DNA of 31,247 nt from ZLKRG08 sp964654815 (GCA_964654815.1 CAZZLH010000015.1:1-31247); one strand, 5' to 3'; positions 1 to 8,027 are shown, numbered from the stretch's first letter. Program-made: numbers and translations. Notes: generated by a model from the sequence alone, not told the origin.

Positions 1-2033
1 GCAGGAACCAAAAGTGCACGGACAATCGTGGCGTCTAGTAACACTGCAAATGCTGTGCCAAAGCCCATCATCTTGATCGCTGTAACTCCGCTGGTTACGA
101 ATGCGGCGAAAACTGCGGCAAGGATGAGCGCTGCGGCTGTGATGATTCGGGCAGATTTCTGTAGCCCAACTGCGACAGATTCAACATTGTTGTGACCAGC
201 CAAGTGCTCCTCTTTGATTCGAGAGAGCAGGAATAGCTCGTAGTCCATCGAGAGACCAAAGACCACAACTGCAATCAAGATAGTGGTGCCAGTATCTAGC
301 ACTCCAGTCGTGGTGAAATCTCCAACCAGCCATTTGAGATTTCCATCGATAAATATGTAAGTCAAAGCGCCCAATGTCGCCGCAAGCGACAGGATATTAA
401 GCAGTACGGCTTTGATAGGCAGAATAACTGAGCCGGTAAAAATAAAGAGCAGAATAAGGACGCTGATCGCAATCCAACCAAAGGCCCATGGCAACGCTCT
501 AGCGGTGCCATCTTGTGAATCTGTGAAATCCGCAGCAACTCCACCAATCAGAGTTCCTTTTGGCGAATCTAAATCACGAAGCGCATGTATCAATTTGCTT
601 GCTTCAATGGTTCGAGATCCCATGGACTGAATAGCTTGAATTCTCAAATCGGGACCAATTTCAGAGGGAACCACGCGAACAATGCCCGGGGTATTTTTTA
701 TTTCGCTCAGATACTTCTCAAGTTCTGGCTGAGTAACTGATTTAGTGCCACCAGGAATCAAGATTTCAATCGGACTACTCTCTTGACCAGGGAAGCGATT
801 TGAGAGAACGTCGTAAGCAATCGCAGCCTTATCGCTCTTTGGCAGGATGCGCGCATCTAGTTGAGAGAAAACCGCATCTTTAATAGGCGCTGCAATTGCC
901 AACAACAAGAACATAGAGGCCATAACTACAGGCACCGGTCTGCGCATTACATATCGAGTGGTCTGTGCCCAACGCCCATCAGACTTTGGGGTAAGTCCTG
1001 ATTTGCGAACCACGAACTTATCAACTCGCTTGCCCAGAATATTCATCAGAGCAGGTAGCGGCAGAATCGCGCTGATAATTGCTAGTAACACCACGCTCAC
1101 TCCGGCATATCCAAAGGATTTAAGGAATGGCTGTGGAAAGACCACCATTGATCCCAATGTAACCGCGACAGTCAATCCGGAGTAGAAAACAGTCTTGCCT
1201 GCGGTCTTTACTGTAGTCACTACGGCTTCTTCAATGCTCTTACCATTGTGTAGTTCTTCTCGGAATCGGTTAACCATAAGTAATGAGTAATCAATACCAA
1301 GCCCAAGTCCCATTCCAGTAACAAGATTCAATGCGAAGACACTTACGGTGGTGACTTTAGTTATCAACAAGATTAGGAAGAAGGCACCAAGAATCGAGAA
1401 GACGCCAACAAATAGCGGCATAGCAGATGCAACGAGCGCTCCGAAAACCAATACCAACAGCAGGAATGTCAAAGGAATTGAAATACTCTCTGCCAAAGCT
1501 AAGTCTTTGGCGATTCGGCCATTTATTGCCGAGGTAATTACTCCAGGACCACTGGCATAAACTTGGAGCGATTTGTATTCGCCATCAAACTTTTGTTGGA
1601 TTTCTTTGCCAATCTTCCCAATTTTTGCGAAGTCATCAGATTCGGTATAGATCAAGAGATATGCGGCATTTCCATCTTTAGAGACCATGTTTGGCAAGTT
1701 TCCCGAAGTCCAGTACGAGAGCGTGCTCTTAACGCCAGAGACTTTTGAGACAGTTTTTTCAAGAGAGAGTGCATCAGCCACAACTTGCGGATCATTAACT
1801 GATCGACCTTTGCCATCAACCACCAAGATAACTCCGGCATCTTGGGTCTTGAGATTCTCTTTGAAGTAGTTCCAAACTTTCATGGATTCGCTGTTTGGGT
1901 CGGAATACCCACCTGAATCCAACTTGCCAAATACCGTGAGGCCAGCCGCACCAGCAGCGATCATAGAAATAACAAAGGTAACTAGAACTAATTTGCTACG
2001 ACGAACTGCAAGTCGACCTAATTTCTCGAACAT
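1..2033 (-). CDS. MMPL/RND-family membrane transporter (3' end cut by window)
   Basis: Read on the minus strand from ATG at 2033 (MFEKLGRLAVRRSK...), the frame stays open to base 1, giving about 677 residues with the last part of the gene outside the window. The layout is that of MMPL permeases: a first transmembrane helix, a large extracytoplasmic domain, a helix bundle, then the same again. Both halves carry the family Asp-Tyr pair in a membrane helix, at D248-Y249 (GLGLGIDYSLL) and D597-Y598 (FGLSMDYELFLLSR). In MmpL3 these pairs carry the proton relay, so an active proton-driven exporter is likely. The substrate cannot be read from sequence. AGGAG lies just upstream of the ATG. It is divergent from the small ORF at 2056. 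Family call is firm; substrate unknown. Confidence 0.93.
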   Translation of the reverse strand, partial: MFEKLGRLAVRRSKLVLVTFVISMIAAGAAGLTVFGKLDSGGYSDPNSESMKVWNYFKENLKTQDAGVILVVDGKGRSVNDPQVVADALSLEKTVSKVSGVKSTLSYWTSGNLPNMVSKDGNAAYLLIYTESDDFAKIGKIGKEIQQKFDGEYKSLQVYASGPGVITSAINGRIAKDLALAESISIPLTFLLLVLVFGALVASAMPLFVGVFSILGAFFLILLITKVTTVSVFALNLVTGMGLGLGIDYSLLMVNRFREELHNGKSIEEAVVTTVKTAGKTVFYSGLTVAVTLGSMVVFPQPFLKSFGYAGVSVVLLAIISAILPLPALMNILGKRVDKFVVRKSGLTPKSDGRWAQTTRYVMRRPVPVVMASMFLLLAIAAPIKDAVFSQLDARILPKSDKAAIAYDVLSNRFPGQESSPIEILIPGGTKSVTQPELEKYLSEIKNTPGIVRVVPSEIGPDLRIQAIQSMGSRTIEASKLIHALRDLDSPKGTLIGGVAADFTDSQDGTARALPWAFGWIAISVLILLFIFTGSVILPIKAVLLNILSLAATLGALTYIFIDGNLKWLVGDFTTTGVLDTGTTILIAVVVFGLSMDYELFLLSRIKEEHLAGHNNVESVAVGLQKSARIITAAALILAAVFAAFVTSGVTAIKMMGFGTAFAVLLDATIVRALLVP

Positions 2034-2043
2034 CTAACTCCTC

Positions 2044-2049
2044 TATACT
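2044..2049 (+). promoter_or_regulatory. -10 box for leaderless small ORF
   Basis: TATACT fits the actinobacterial -10 pattern TANNNT and ends six bases before the ATG at 2056, so transcription would begin at or near the start codon. No good -35 is visible; the expected place lies inside the first codons of the MMPL gene. Confidence 0.5.
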
Positions 2050-2052
2050 TTA
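2047..2052 (-). promoter_or_regulatory. -10 box for the MMPL transporter gene
   Basis: On the minus strand TAAAGT is followed by a short leader containing AGGAG and then the MMPL start at 2033. It overlaps the plus-strand TATACT by three bases, so the two divergent genes seem to share one AT-rich core. No convincing -35 was found. Confidence 0.4.
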
Positions 2053-2055
2053 CTT

Positions 2056-2172
2056 ATGAGCAATCTCTGGCCCGAAATCACATCTGATGAAATTGACCCA
2101 GATGAGGCGCTAGAGCAGGAAAAGCGCGATGAACAAATCAAGCGCGAAGTCCCGCCCCATCATGGTGGTTAA
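2056..2172 (+). CDS. Small charged protein, 38 residues, unknown function
   Basis: ATG at 2056 opens a 38-codon frame ending in TAA at 2170-2172. The product starts MSNLWPEITSDEIDPDEALE and ends in KREVPPHHGG: an acidic first half, a charged E/K/R/Q helix-like middle and a His-Gly-rich tail. There is no Shine-Dalgarno sequence, but a TATACT box ends exactly six bases upstream, the same layout as the leaderless genes elsewhere in this window. It fills the space between the divergent MMPL gene and the convergent fmdB with three bases to spare. I do not recognise the family. It could be a chance frame, but promoter position, spacing and composition favour a real gene. Confidence 0.5.
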   Translation: MSNLWPEITSDEIDPDEALEQEKRDEQIKREVPPHHGG

Positions 2173-2175
2173 TCT

Positions 2176-2460
2176 CTAATCTGAACTCGGTTTCGCCTCA
2201 GTCTTCTTCTCCGTTTTGGACTCGGGTTTTGATTCGGATTTTGATTCGGTTTTCGACTCAGACCTACTGGCAGAACTTGGCGCAGAGACTGAATCGGTCT
2301 TATAAAAACCCGAGCCCTTGAATACCACTCCGACTGCAGAATAGATCTTCCGCACCGCGGATTTGCACTCCGGACATTCTTTAATCGACTCATCGCTGAA
2401 GGATTGAAATAGCTCAAACTGATGACCACACGAGGTGCACTCGTATTGGTAGGTTGGCAT
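2176..2460 (-). CDS. FmdB-family zinc-ribbon protein with disordered tail (Ruc/Rv0991c-like)
   Basis: The 94-residue product begins MPTYQYECTSCGHQFELFQ and has two CxxC pairs (CTSC near residue 8 and CPEC near 34), the FmdB zinc ribbon. GSGFYKTD follows, then a low-complexity tail of about 40 residues made of repeated Ser-Glu-Ser-Lys units. The layout matches M. tuberculosis Rv0991c (Ruc), a redox-switched protein that acts with the Hsp70 chaperone system and whose gene lies next to fthC there. A redox-sensing chaperone role is therefore inferred from family and gene order. The start is fixed by ATG at 2460 with GGGAGAG upstream. It is transcribed away from the copC-like gene. The tail is encoded by imperfect repeats of GATTCGG-type units near 2210-2262, so its length may vary between strains. 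Confidence 0.85.
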   Translation of the reverse strand: MPTYQYECTSCGHQFELFQSFSDESIKECPECKSAVRKIYSAVGVVFKGSGFYKTDSVSAPSSASRSESKTESKSESKPESKTEKKTEAKPSSD

Positions 2461-2578
2461 CTCGACTCTCCCGCTTGAATTCTTGGCCTAGACCGTGAGA
2501 TTTACACCGAAACTTCCGCTTCGGACTAGAAGTTAAGTGTAGAGAAGTGAGAGTATTGAGGCGAATTGAGAGGGTTAA

Positions 2579-3097
2579 ATGCGCATCCTTAAATCACTCA
2601 TTACCGGGCTGTTGCTTTCATTTATGTTGGCAGCGCCGGTGTTTGCTAATTCTTTAACTGGGACCACGCCGATTAGTGGCGCAATTCTCAACTTAGCGCC
2701 GAGCGCTGTGACTTTGACTACTGAACAACCACTTGCAGACATGGGAAGTGAAATCAAAGTAACCGATCCAAAGGGAAACCAAGTTGATGATGGTGCGCTC
2801 ACCATAGATGGCAATAGCGCGGTCATAGGTTTATTGAAACTCACTGAAAAAGGAATCTACACAGTCGAGTATTCCTTGATATCAATGAATGATGTTCCGC
2901 TTGCGGGAAGTTACACCTTTACTTTCAATGCCCCTGATCAGATTAGCACCCCAAAACCAACCGCAAGTAAGGATGCCCAAGTTAAGAGCTCAAGTAATTT
3001 TGGCACCACGGTTTTCGTGCTTCTAGTCGGTCTAGCCGCTATTGTGGTGGCAATCGGATTGGTGCTTTACGGACGCAAGTTATACAAAGATCGTTAA
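2579..3097 (+). CDS. CopC-like domain protein, membrane anchored, copper ligands lost
   Basis: The 172-residue product has a signal peptide (residues 1-23, ending VFA), a CopC-type beta-sandwich (about 24-117; P-SGA-L, the aP--V-L stretch, VTDPKGNQV, GSYTFTF), a Pro/Ser/Lys linker and a C-terminal helix (about 143-163) ending GRKLYKDR. In copper-binding CopC the mature protein starts with His and a later SxDGH motif gives Asp and His ligands. Here the predicted mature N-terminus is Asn24, and the later motif reads SMNDVP, so Asp becomes Asn104 and His becomes Val106. Copper binding by the usual histidine brace is therefore unlikely. GAGAGGG lies before the ATG. The CopD-CtaG fusion follows after 34 bases, so an operon is probable. 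Family call is good; function is open. Confidence 0.82.
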   Translation: MRILKSLITGLLLSFMLAAPVFANSLTGTTPISGAILNLAPSAVTLTTEQPLADMGSEIKVTDPKGNQVDDGALTIDGNSAVIGLLKLTEKGIYTVEYSLISMNDVPLAGSYTFTFNAPDQISTPKPTASKDAQVKSSSNFGTTVFVLLVGLAAIVVAIGLVLYGRKLYKDR

Positions 3098-3131
3098 TGA
3101 GATCTTTAACCTAGCGAATTAAAGGGCGGAA

Positions 3132-4967
3132 TTGTTAGATCTACTTCTTACGCTGAGCAAATTCGCCTATCTATGTGCAGCAGTTGTAAGCATTGGAATG
3201 CTCTTAGTTTTAGTCTTCTTTGCTAAAAATGATCGAGGTCAGATAGGTGCCTCTCACTTAAAGATTCGAAAGAAGCTAGCCCTTGCCTCGATAATCTGGG
3301 CGGTAGCAACCTTGATTTTCATCGTAGCCACTCTCTCATCAATTCTTGATATCTCGATAAGTGAGAGCCTCAGATTCAACTTGCTTCGTTCATTTGTTAC
3401 CCAGATTAGCCTCGGTAAGTTTCTTGCTCTCCAAGCTTTGGGTGCCATTGCTATTGCGATAATTGCAGGTCAACTTAAGAGAGTCACTAGTGCTGCGCTT
3501 GCTTTGGCGCTCGCGCTTGCGGCAGTTTCGATGCCCGTCTTTCAAAGCCATGCGGCAACAGGTGGCTCACATCTAATCGCCATTGGCACTCTAATTGTTC
3601 ATGTCCTTGCGCTCTCACTCTGGGTTGGTGGCTTGGTAGCAATACTGCTCTGTCCTGAAGTTGATCGTCAGATTGCGCTAATGCGCTTTAGTCAATTAGC
3701 GAATTGGGCGGTAGTACTAGTAGTAGTAAGTGGAACGATAAATGCTTGGATACGTATGAATTTCTCTGCCGCCTGGCAGGGCTCATATGCACTATTGATA
3801 GCAACAAAAGTGGCGCTAACACTCTTGCTACTTGTGATAGCAAACAATCTACGCAAAAGGCTAAATGTGGCAACTAAAGCTCTCATCGCGCTAGAGGTTG
3901 CGGTAATGGCCTTTACCATCTTCATCGGAACCTTGTTGAGCAATAGCCAACCGCCAACTCGCCCCGGCAAGTTAGATGATATTGAGTCTTTGGTGGGGTT
4001 GCGATTTCCTGGTCAACCAAATTTGCAGAAATGGTTTTTGGAATTTCAGCCAGATGCTTTAACACTCGCAGCTTTGCTCATAACTGGAGCGCTCTATATA
4101 AAGGGTATGCAAGTTATGAAACGGCGAGGTGATGTCTGGCCAAAGGGAAGGGCGCTTTCATTCTTTATTGGCTTGCTGGTGATTAATTATGCGATCAATG
4201 GTGCGATTGGGGTTTACGCCCATTTTGGCTTCTCGTATCACATGATCGAACACATGATTCTCGGAATGATCGCACCGATTGCATTGGTACTTGGCGCGCC
4301 CATCACTCTTGCGCTGCGCACTCTGCCGGCAGGTAGAGATGAAACCGAAGAAGGAGTAAGAAATATCCTTATTCGATTCTTGCACTCCAGCTACTCGAAG
4401 TTCGTAACACATCCGGTCATCGCATTGGTGATTTTTGATGGATCTCTCTTCATCCTCTACTTCACTGGATTATTCGGAACCTTGATGGGAAGTCATTTAG
4501 GGCATCAATTTATGAACCTTCATTTCATATTGGCGGGTGTGCTTTTCTTCCATGTAATTGTGGGAGTTGATCCAAATCCAAAGCGACCACCAAGTGTGGT
4601 GCGAATGGGAATCCTATTTGCGGCGATGAGCATCCACGCCTTCTTCTCAATCGCACTCATGTCCTCAACCACGTTGTTAGATGGTGGTTATTACAGTTCA
4701 ATCGGGAATCCGCTCGGACTTAATTTGTTGGAAAATCAACAAGCAGCAGGAGCGATTGGTTGGGCTATGGGAGAGATTCCGATATTGATTGCACTTGCTG
4801 CGGTCTTCATTCAATGGATGCGCGATGATCGAAAGGAAACCATTCGGATAGATCGAAAGGCTGCTCGGGCAGATGCTATGGGCGAGGCAGATGATTTAGC
4901 GCAATACAACCAATTCCTAGCTGAGTTGGCGCGCAATGAAAGCACCAGGAAGAGCAAAGAACTCTAG
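3132..4967 (+). CDS. CopD - CtaG fusion membrane protein
   Basis: The 611-residue polytopic protein joins two families. The first half (to about residue 275) is CopD-like: a first helix pair, then SHAATGGSH...LIVHVLALSLWVGGL with the His and W-GGL signature of the copper-resistance D family. The second half (about 300-590) is CtaG_Cox11/Caa3-assembly-like, with HFGFSYHMIEHMILGMIAP, LGAPITLALR, HPVIA and GSHLGHQFMNLHFILAG rich in conserved His. Such fusions are common in Actinobacteria and are linked to copper supply to haem-copper oxidases, an inference here. The start is TTG at 3132 after AAAGGGCGG. The C-terminal tail is charged and cytoplasmic. It follows the CopC-like gene and is followed after four bases by a transporter gene, suggesting one transcript. 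Confidence 0.9.
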   Translation: MLDLLLTLSKFAYLCAAVVSIGMLLVLVFFAKNDRGQIGASHLKIRKKLALASIIWAVATLIFIVATLSSILDISISESLRFNLLRSFVTQISLGKFLALQALGAIAIAIIAGQLKRVTSAALALALALAAVSMPVFQSHAATGGSHLIAIGTLIVHVLALSLWVGGLVAILLCPEVDRQIALMRFSQLANWAVVLVVVSGTINAWIRMNFSAAWQGSYALLIATKVALTLLLLVIANNLRKRLNVATKALIALEVAVMAFTIFIGTLLSNSQPPTRPGKLDDIESLVGLRFPGQPNLQKWFLEFQPDALTLAALLITGALYIKGMQVMKRRGDVWPKGRALSFFIGLLVINYAINGAIGVYAHFGFSYHMIEHMILGMIAPIALVLGAPITLALRTLPAGRDETEEGVRNILIRFLHSSYSKFVTHPVIALVIFDGSLFILYFTGLFGTLMGSHLGHQFMNLHFILAGVLFFHVIVGVDPNPKRPPSVVRMGILFAAMSIHAFFSIALMSSTTLLDGGYYSSIGNPLGLNLLENQQAAGAIGWAMGEIPILIALAAVFIQWMRDDRKETIRIDRKAARADAMGEADDLAQYNQFLAELARNESTRKSKEL

Positions 4968-4971
4968 GTTA

Positions 4972-5868
4972 ATGCTGAATTACCTGCTGTTGATTGGCGC
5001 CATGATCTCTTGGGGCCTTTCTAATCCTCTGGCAGACCTAGCAGTTAGCAAGTTAACCGCACCAGCGCAGACAGTTTTAGAGATAGCCTCGGGTTTCTTG
5101 TTAATTTCACTTTTTTATTTTCTAAGACCAAGGCGCTTTCGAAATAAAGTTATTCAAGGAAATAAAGATAGTTATCGTGATGTCTCTTGGAAGGTAGCTG
5201 CGGCGCTAGGTGCAATTCAACCTGGCTTTGCTTGGTTACTCGGTAATTACGGTTATGTAGTAACAACCGCAAGCACCGGTGTGATCTTGCTGAACTTAGA
5301 AGCGCTCTTTACGGTAGTTATTGCTGCGCTTTGGCTAAAAGATCGGATACCAAGTCGCGAACTAATTGCGGTAGCGATTGGAATGCTAGGCGCCGCCCTG
5401 GGAAGTTTTGATAAATCAGGCATTTCACTAACCATCGGGTTAGGTGCGCTCTGCTTTATAGGCGCCTCGTTCTTATGTGGATTAAATGCAGTCGCGGTCA
5501 AGCGATTAGGTACGCAGATAAATCCAATTTCGCTTGCGTATCGTCAAGCACTTTGGTCAACAATCTATGTCTTACTCTGGTGGTTGATTTTCGATAGGAG
5601 CAACTTCTTTGGGTATGAACCAAAAATCTATATCGCAGGCGCGCTCTCTGGCGTCTTTGGAGTTGCGCTTCCCATAATTGCATTTAATTATGCTGCTGCC
5701 AGGGTCAAGAGCACACATGTGGCGGTGCTCTTCAATATTGTGCCTATCGTCGGCGTACTAGGAGCTATTGCGCTCGACCGAGGAGCACCTACTTGGATTC
5801 AAATTATTGGTGGTGCCTTTGTGCTCTTTAGTATGTGGATTATTAATCAACAATCCGAAAGAAGTTAG
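4972..5868 (+). CDS. EamA/DMT-family transporter
   Basis: The 298-residue protein has ten predicted helices in two EamA repeats. Repeat 1 begins NYLLLIGAMISWGLSNPLADL and holds the TASTGVILLNLEALFTVV stretch; repeat 2 begins near GLGALCFIGASFLCGLNAVAVK and ends FNIVPIVGVLGAIALDRG followed by the last helix. The family moves small metabolites, amino acids or drugs out of or into the cell; the substrate cannot be told here. An upstream ATG at 4936 would add 12 polar residues and overlap the CopD-CtaG gene. I prefer 4972 because the first helix then starts at once and the gap to the upstream stop is four bases. Its 3' end overlaps the convergent fthC by 26 bases. Confidence 0.88.
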   Translation: MLNYLLLIGAMISWGLSNPLADLAVSKLTAPAQTVLEIASGFLLISLFYFLRPRRFRNKVIQGNKDSYRDVSWKVAAALGAIQPGFAWLLGNYGYVVTTASTGVILLNLEALFTVVIAALWLKDRIPSRELIAVAIGMLGAALGSFDKSGISLTIGLGALCFIGASFLCGLNAVAVKRLGTQINPISLAYRQALWSTIYVLLWWLIFDRSNFFGYEPKIYIAGALSGVFGVALPIIAFNYAAARVKSTHVAVLFNIVPIVGVLGAIALDRGAPTWIQIIGGAFVLFSMWIINQQSERS

Positions 5869-6379
5869 TTTCAGTAGCAACCGCTTCGACACGTTGGTCG
5901 TACCATTCAGTTGGAAGAGTCTTCTTCAAAAATTCGCGTTCGTGAATAACTCCGATTCGAAATGCGGAAGTCTTTACTAAGAATTGATCGTAATAACCGC
6001 CACCTTGCCCAAGGCGATTACCAGATTTATCTATGGCAAGCGCTGGAATCAAAGCCAGATTTATCTCGCCGATAAAAATGTTTCCAACCGGCTCATGAAA
6101 TATGCTACGGACGCTTAAATCAGATTCATAATTTGCCAGAACAGAGACAAATTCCATCTTCTTGTTATTGATTCTTGGTAGCAAGAGGGTTTTTCCTGCA
6201 TTTATTAAGGCCGCATTCAAGGAGAGTAAGTTGGGTTCTCCAGGCATCGGGTAGTAACTGGTGATGACTTTTGCTGCCTTAACCTCTGGTATGTCCAGCA
6301 AATGAAGATAATTGTCGTGACCGGGATTTTGATTTCGAGCAGCACGGATCTTTTCTCTAATCTCACTTTTGCTGCTCAT
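5843..6379 (-). CDS. fthC: 5-formyltetrahydrofolate cyclo-ligase
   Basis: The 178-residue product has the usual length and signatures of the family: the N-terminal KSEIREKIRAARN, the VITSYYPMPGEPN strand, the substrate loop in FHEPVG, and the ATP-binding LGQGGGYYDQFL. It converts 5-formyl-THF to 5,10-methenyl-THF using ATP, in cytoplasmic folate one-carbon metabolism. The start at 6379 has only a weak GAAGG upstream. It converges on and overlaps the EamA transporter gene and diverges from the moeA-like gene 51 bases away. In many Actinobacteria galU lies between fthC and moeA; there is no room for it here. Confidence 0.93.
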   Translation of the reverse strand: MSSKSEIREKIRAARNQNPGHDNYLHLLDIPEVKAAKVITSYYPMPGEPNLLSLNAALINAGKTLLLPRINNKKMEFVSVLANYESDLSVRSIFHEPVGNIFIGEINLALIPALAIDKSGNRLGQGGGYYDQFLVKTSAFRIGVIHEREFLKKTLPTEWYDQRVEAVATETNFFRIVD

Positions 6380-6418
6380 CTGTTACGCGCCTTCACGAAG
6401 TTTGTTAAAACCATCAAA

Positions 6419-6424
6419 TAGGAT
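6419..6424 (+). promoter_or_regulatory. -10 box for leaderless moeA/glp-like gene
   Basis: TAGGAT (TANNNT) is followed by six bases and then the ATG at 6431, and no Shine-Dalgarno sequence fits in the space. This predicts a leaderless mRNA for the moeA-like, GNAT and possibly sepX-like run. No clear -35. Confidence 0.45.
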
Positions 6425-6430
6425 GGGAAT

Positions 6431-7351
6431 ATGTTAGAGCGAATGCGAGTAGATGAGTTCTTAACCGCACTACTTTCGAATGTGCAACCGCTCGCAGCTA
6501 TAGATCTCCCGCTTTTGGATGCCCACGGTGCGACATTGGCAGAGGACATATTTGCCGGCGAACGACTGGTGCTAAAGGCAGGCTCGGCGATTCGCTCGAC
6601 GACTATCGGGATGGCCGCATCAATTGGGCGCGGACAATTGCCGACTAGACCTCAGCCGAGAGTCGTGGTCATCTCTGCCGGCCCCGATCTAGTAGAGCCG
6701 GGCTTCTCTATTTCGGGCAGCCAAGAGTTTGAGACCAATTCATGGCAGTTGACCACCATGGTGCGCGAAATTGGCGGAGTGGGATTTAGAGTCCATTCGA
6801 TCCCAGATGACGAAGCAGAGTTAAAAGATGTGGTCGAGGATCAATTGGTACGTGCTGATCTAATAGTTATTAGCGGTGAACGACATGATGATTCATTCGA
6901 CCTAATCACCAGAGCGCTCAATCAATTGGGTGAGATAAAGATTGTGGATTTAGATCTGGCAAGCACGGGACGTTTCAACTTTGGCACCATCGGACCAGAC
7001 AAGACCCCGGTTATAACATTGCCGGGCGATCCCATTGCGGCATATATCGCGATGCAGTTATTTGTCCGACCGATGATCCGAACCATGTTGGGTGCAAAAG
7101 AGATTCACTGCCCCTCAATAAAGGCCAAACTTGAGAAGGATTATCGGCGCCAACTTCCCGAAGAGGGCTCAAGTGCTCGCGCATATTTATTGGCCCAACT
7201 CAGTGAAGATAATAAGTCGGTTTTGATTTTTAATGAGCAGGAGGACTTTGTCAGTTTGGCCCAAGCCAATTCCTTGGTGCTGGCAAATAACTCAGATTTA
7301 CTTAAAGCTGGCGATACTGTGATAACGATCGTGCTACCGAGAATCAAATGA
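6431..7351 (+). CDS. Shortened MoeA/gephyrin-like protein (Glp-like), probably not catalytic
   Basis: The product is 306 residues; MoeA proteins are about 400. Residues 1-40 match domain I (RVDEFLTALL ... GATLAEDI). The sequence then jumps to KAGSAIRSTTIGMAASIG (about 49-66), so the roughly 100 residues of domain II, including the PPFDNSAMDG motif, are missing. Residues about 78-220 form the MoCF domain (PRVVVISAGPDLVEPG; LPGDPIAAYIAMQLFVRP), but the usual TGGVSVG-D stretch reads ISGERHDDSFD. Residues about 230-306 are domain IV. Molybdenum insertion is thus unlikely. In Corynebacterium a MoeA paralogue, Glp, binds FtsZ and works with the membrane receptor GlpR. The same neighbourhood (GNAT and SepX/GlpR-like genes) points to that role here, by inference. 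The stop overlaps the next start (ATGA). Confidence 0.85.
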   Translation: MLERMRVDEFLTALLSNVQPLAAIDLPLLDAHGATLAEDIFAGERLVLKAGSAIRSTTIGMAASIGRGQLPTRPQPRVVVISAGPDLVEPGFSISGSQEFETNSWQLTTMVREIGGVGFRVHSIPDDEAELKDVVEDQLVRADLIVISGERHDDSFDLITRALNQLGEIKIVDLDLASTGRFNFGTIGPDKTPVITLPGDPIAAYIAMQLFVRPMIRTMLGAKEIHCPSIKAKLEKDYRRQLPEEGSSARAYLLAQLSEDNKSVLIFNEQEDFVSLAQANSLVLANNSDLLKAGDTVITIVLPRIK

Positions 7352-7905
7352 TCGAGCTAAGCGACGGTGAACTAACTCTTCGTCCGCTTGCTTTTAGTGA
7401 TAGAAATCAGTGGCGGAGAGTTCGTTCTCAAAATCGAGACTGGCTGGCTCAGTGGGAGGCGACGGTCCCAACCACAAGTAGAAGCGATCAATTGAAGAGC
7501 ACCATGAGTTTTAATCGGATGGTTCGAAATTATCGAAGAGAGGCACGCGCCGGTAGGTCATTCTCATTCGGGATTTTCAAAGGCCCCAATCTGATTGGCC
7601 AAATCAATCTTGGTGGCGTTATCTACGGCGCCCTTCGTGCGGCCCATATTGGCTACTGGATCGACCGCAATTTTGCCAATCGTGGCTACATGACTGCAGC
7701 GGTAAATATGGTGACGGACTTTGCATTCAAGGAGCTTGAGCTACATCGAATTGAGATAAATATTCGCCCGGAGAATGAGCCATCAATAAGAGTGGCCGAG
7801 AAATGCGGCTATCTATACGAAGGCCTGCGCCCCAGATATTTACATATAGATGGCGCTTGGCGGGACCATCACTGCTTCGTCCGTGAGAATCCAGCAATCT
7901 CCTAA
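7348..7905 (+). CDS. GNAT N-acetyltransferase, RimJ/RimL type
   Basis: The 185-residue protein opens with LTLRPLAFSDRNQWRRVR, holds the acetyl-CoA-binding core around GQINLGGV...AHIGYWIDRNFANRGYMTAAV, and ends with the ELHRIEINIRPENEPSIRVAEKCGY strand typical of RimJ/RimL-type N-terminal acetyltransferases. The cytoplasmic reaction moves an acetyl group from acetyl-CoA to a protein N-terminus or a small amine; the substrate is unknown. It overlaps the moeA-like gene by four bases (ATGA), so the two are translated together. The same pair adjoins the sepX-like gene in many Actinobacteria, which makes a divisome or ribosomal protein a candidate target. That last point is inference. Confidence 0.9.
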   Translation: MIELSDGELTLRPLAFSDRNQWRRVRSQNRDWLAQWEATVPTTSRSDQLKSTMSFNRMVRNYRREARAGRSFSFGIFKGPNLIGQINLGGVIYGALRAAHIGYWIDRNFANRGYMTAAVNMVTDFAFKELELHRIEINIRPENEPSIRVAEKCGYLYEGLRPRYLHIDGAWRDHHCFVRENPAIS

Positions 7906-8027
7906 ACGAAAAGCCAACCAAGCCACATACTCGCTCTACATCTGGCTGATGAAGGCAAAATTAATGGGCGGCAAGTAGGGTCTAAATACCCGAAAAGGTA
8001 CATTTCAAACACTAACCTTTGGCCATC
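7906..8027 (+). other. Intergenic stretch before sepX-like gene
   Basis: This is one of the longest gene-free stretches in the window (122 bases). It holds a weak 5-bp AGCCA/TGGCT stem near 7918-7945, a small GGGT/ACCC stem near 7978, and TAACCT near its end. I see no ORF, tRNA or clear terminator. Confidence 0.4.
8013..8018 (+). promoter_or_regulatory. -10 box for sepX-like gene
   Basis: TAACCT (TANNNT) lies nine bases before the ATG at 8028, so the mRNA would carry a leader of only about three bases. The same CTAACCTT string occurs upstream of rplY. If correct, the sepX-like gene has its own promoter besides read-through from the moeA-like gene. Confidence 0.4.

Noticed and set aside
2169..2429. 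86-residue frame in another phase of fmdB
   Set aside because: It is a shadow of the fmdB gene; the Arg/Pro/Asn-rich product comes from the repeat-coded tail read out of frame.
4936..4971. Longer start for the EamA transporter
   Set aside because: The 12 extra residues are polar, overlap the upstream coding end and precede a normal first helix; ATG 4972 fits better.
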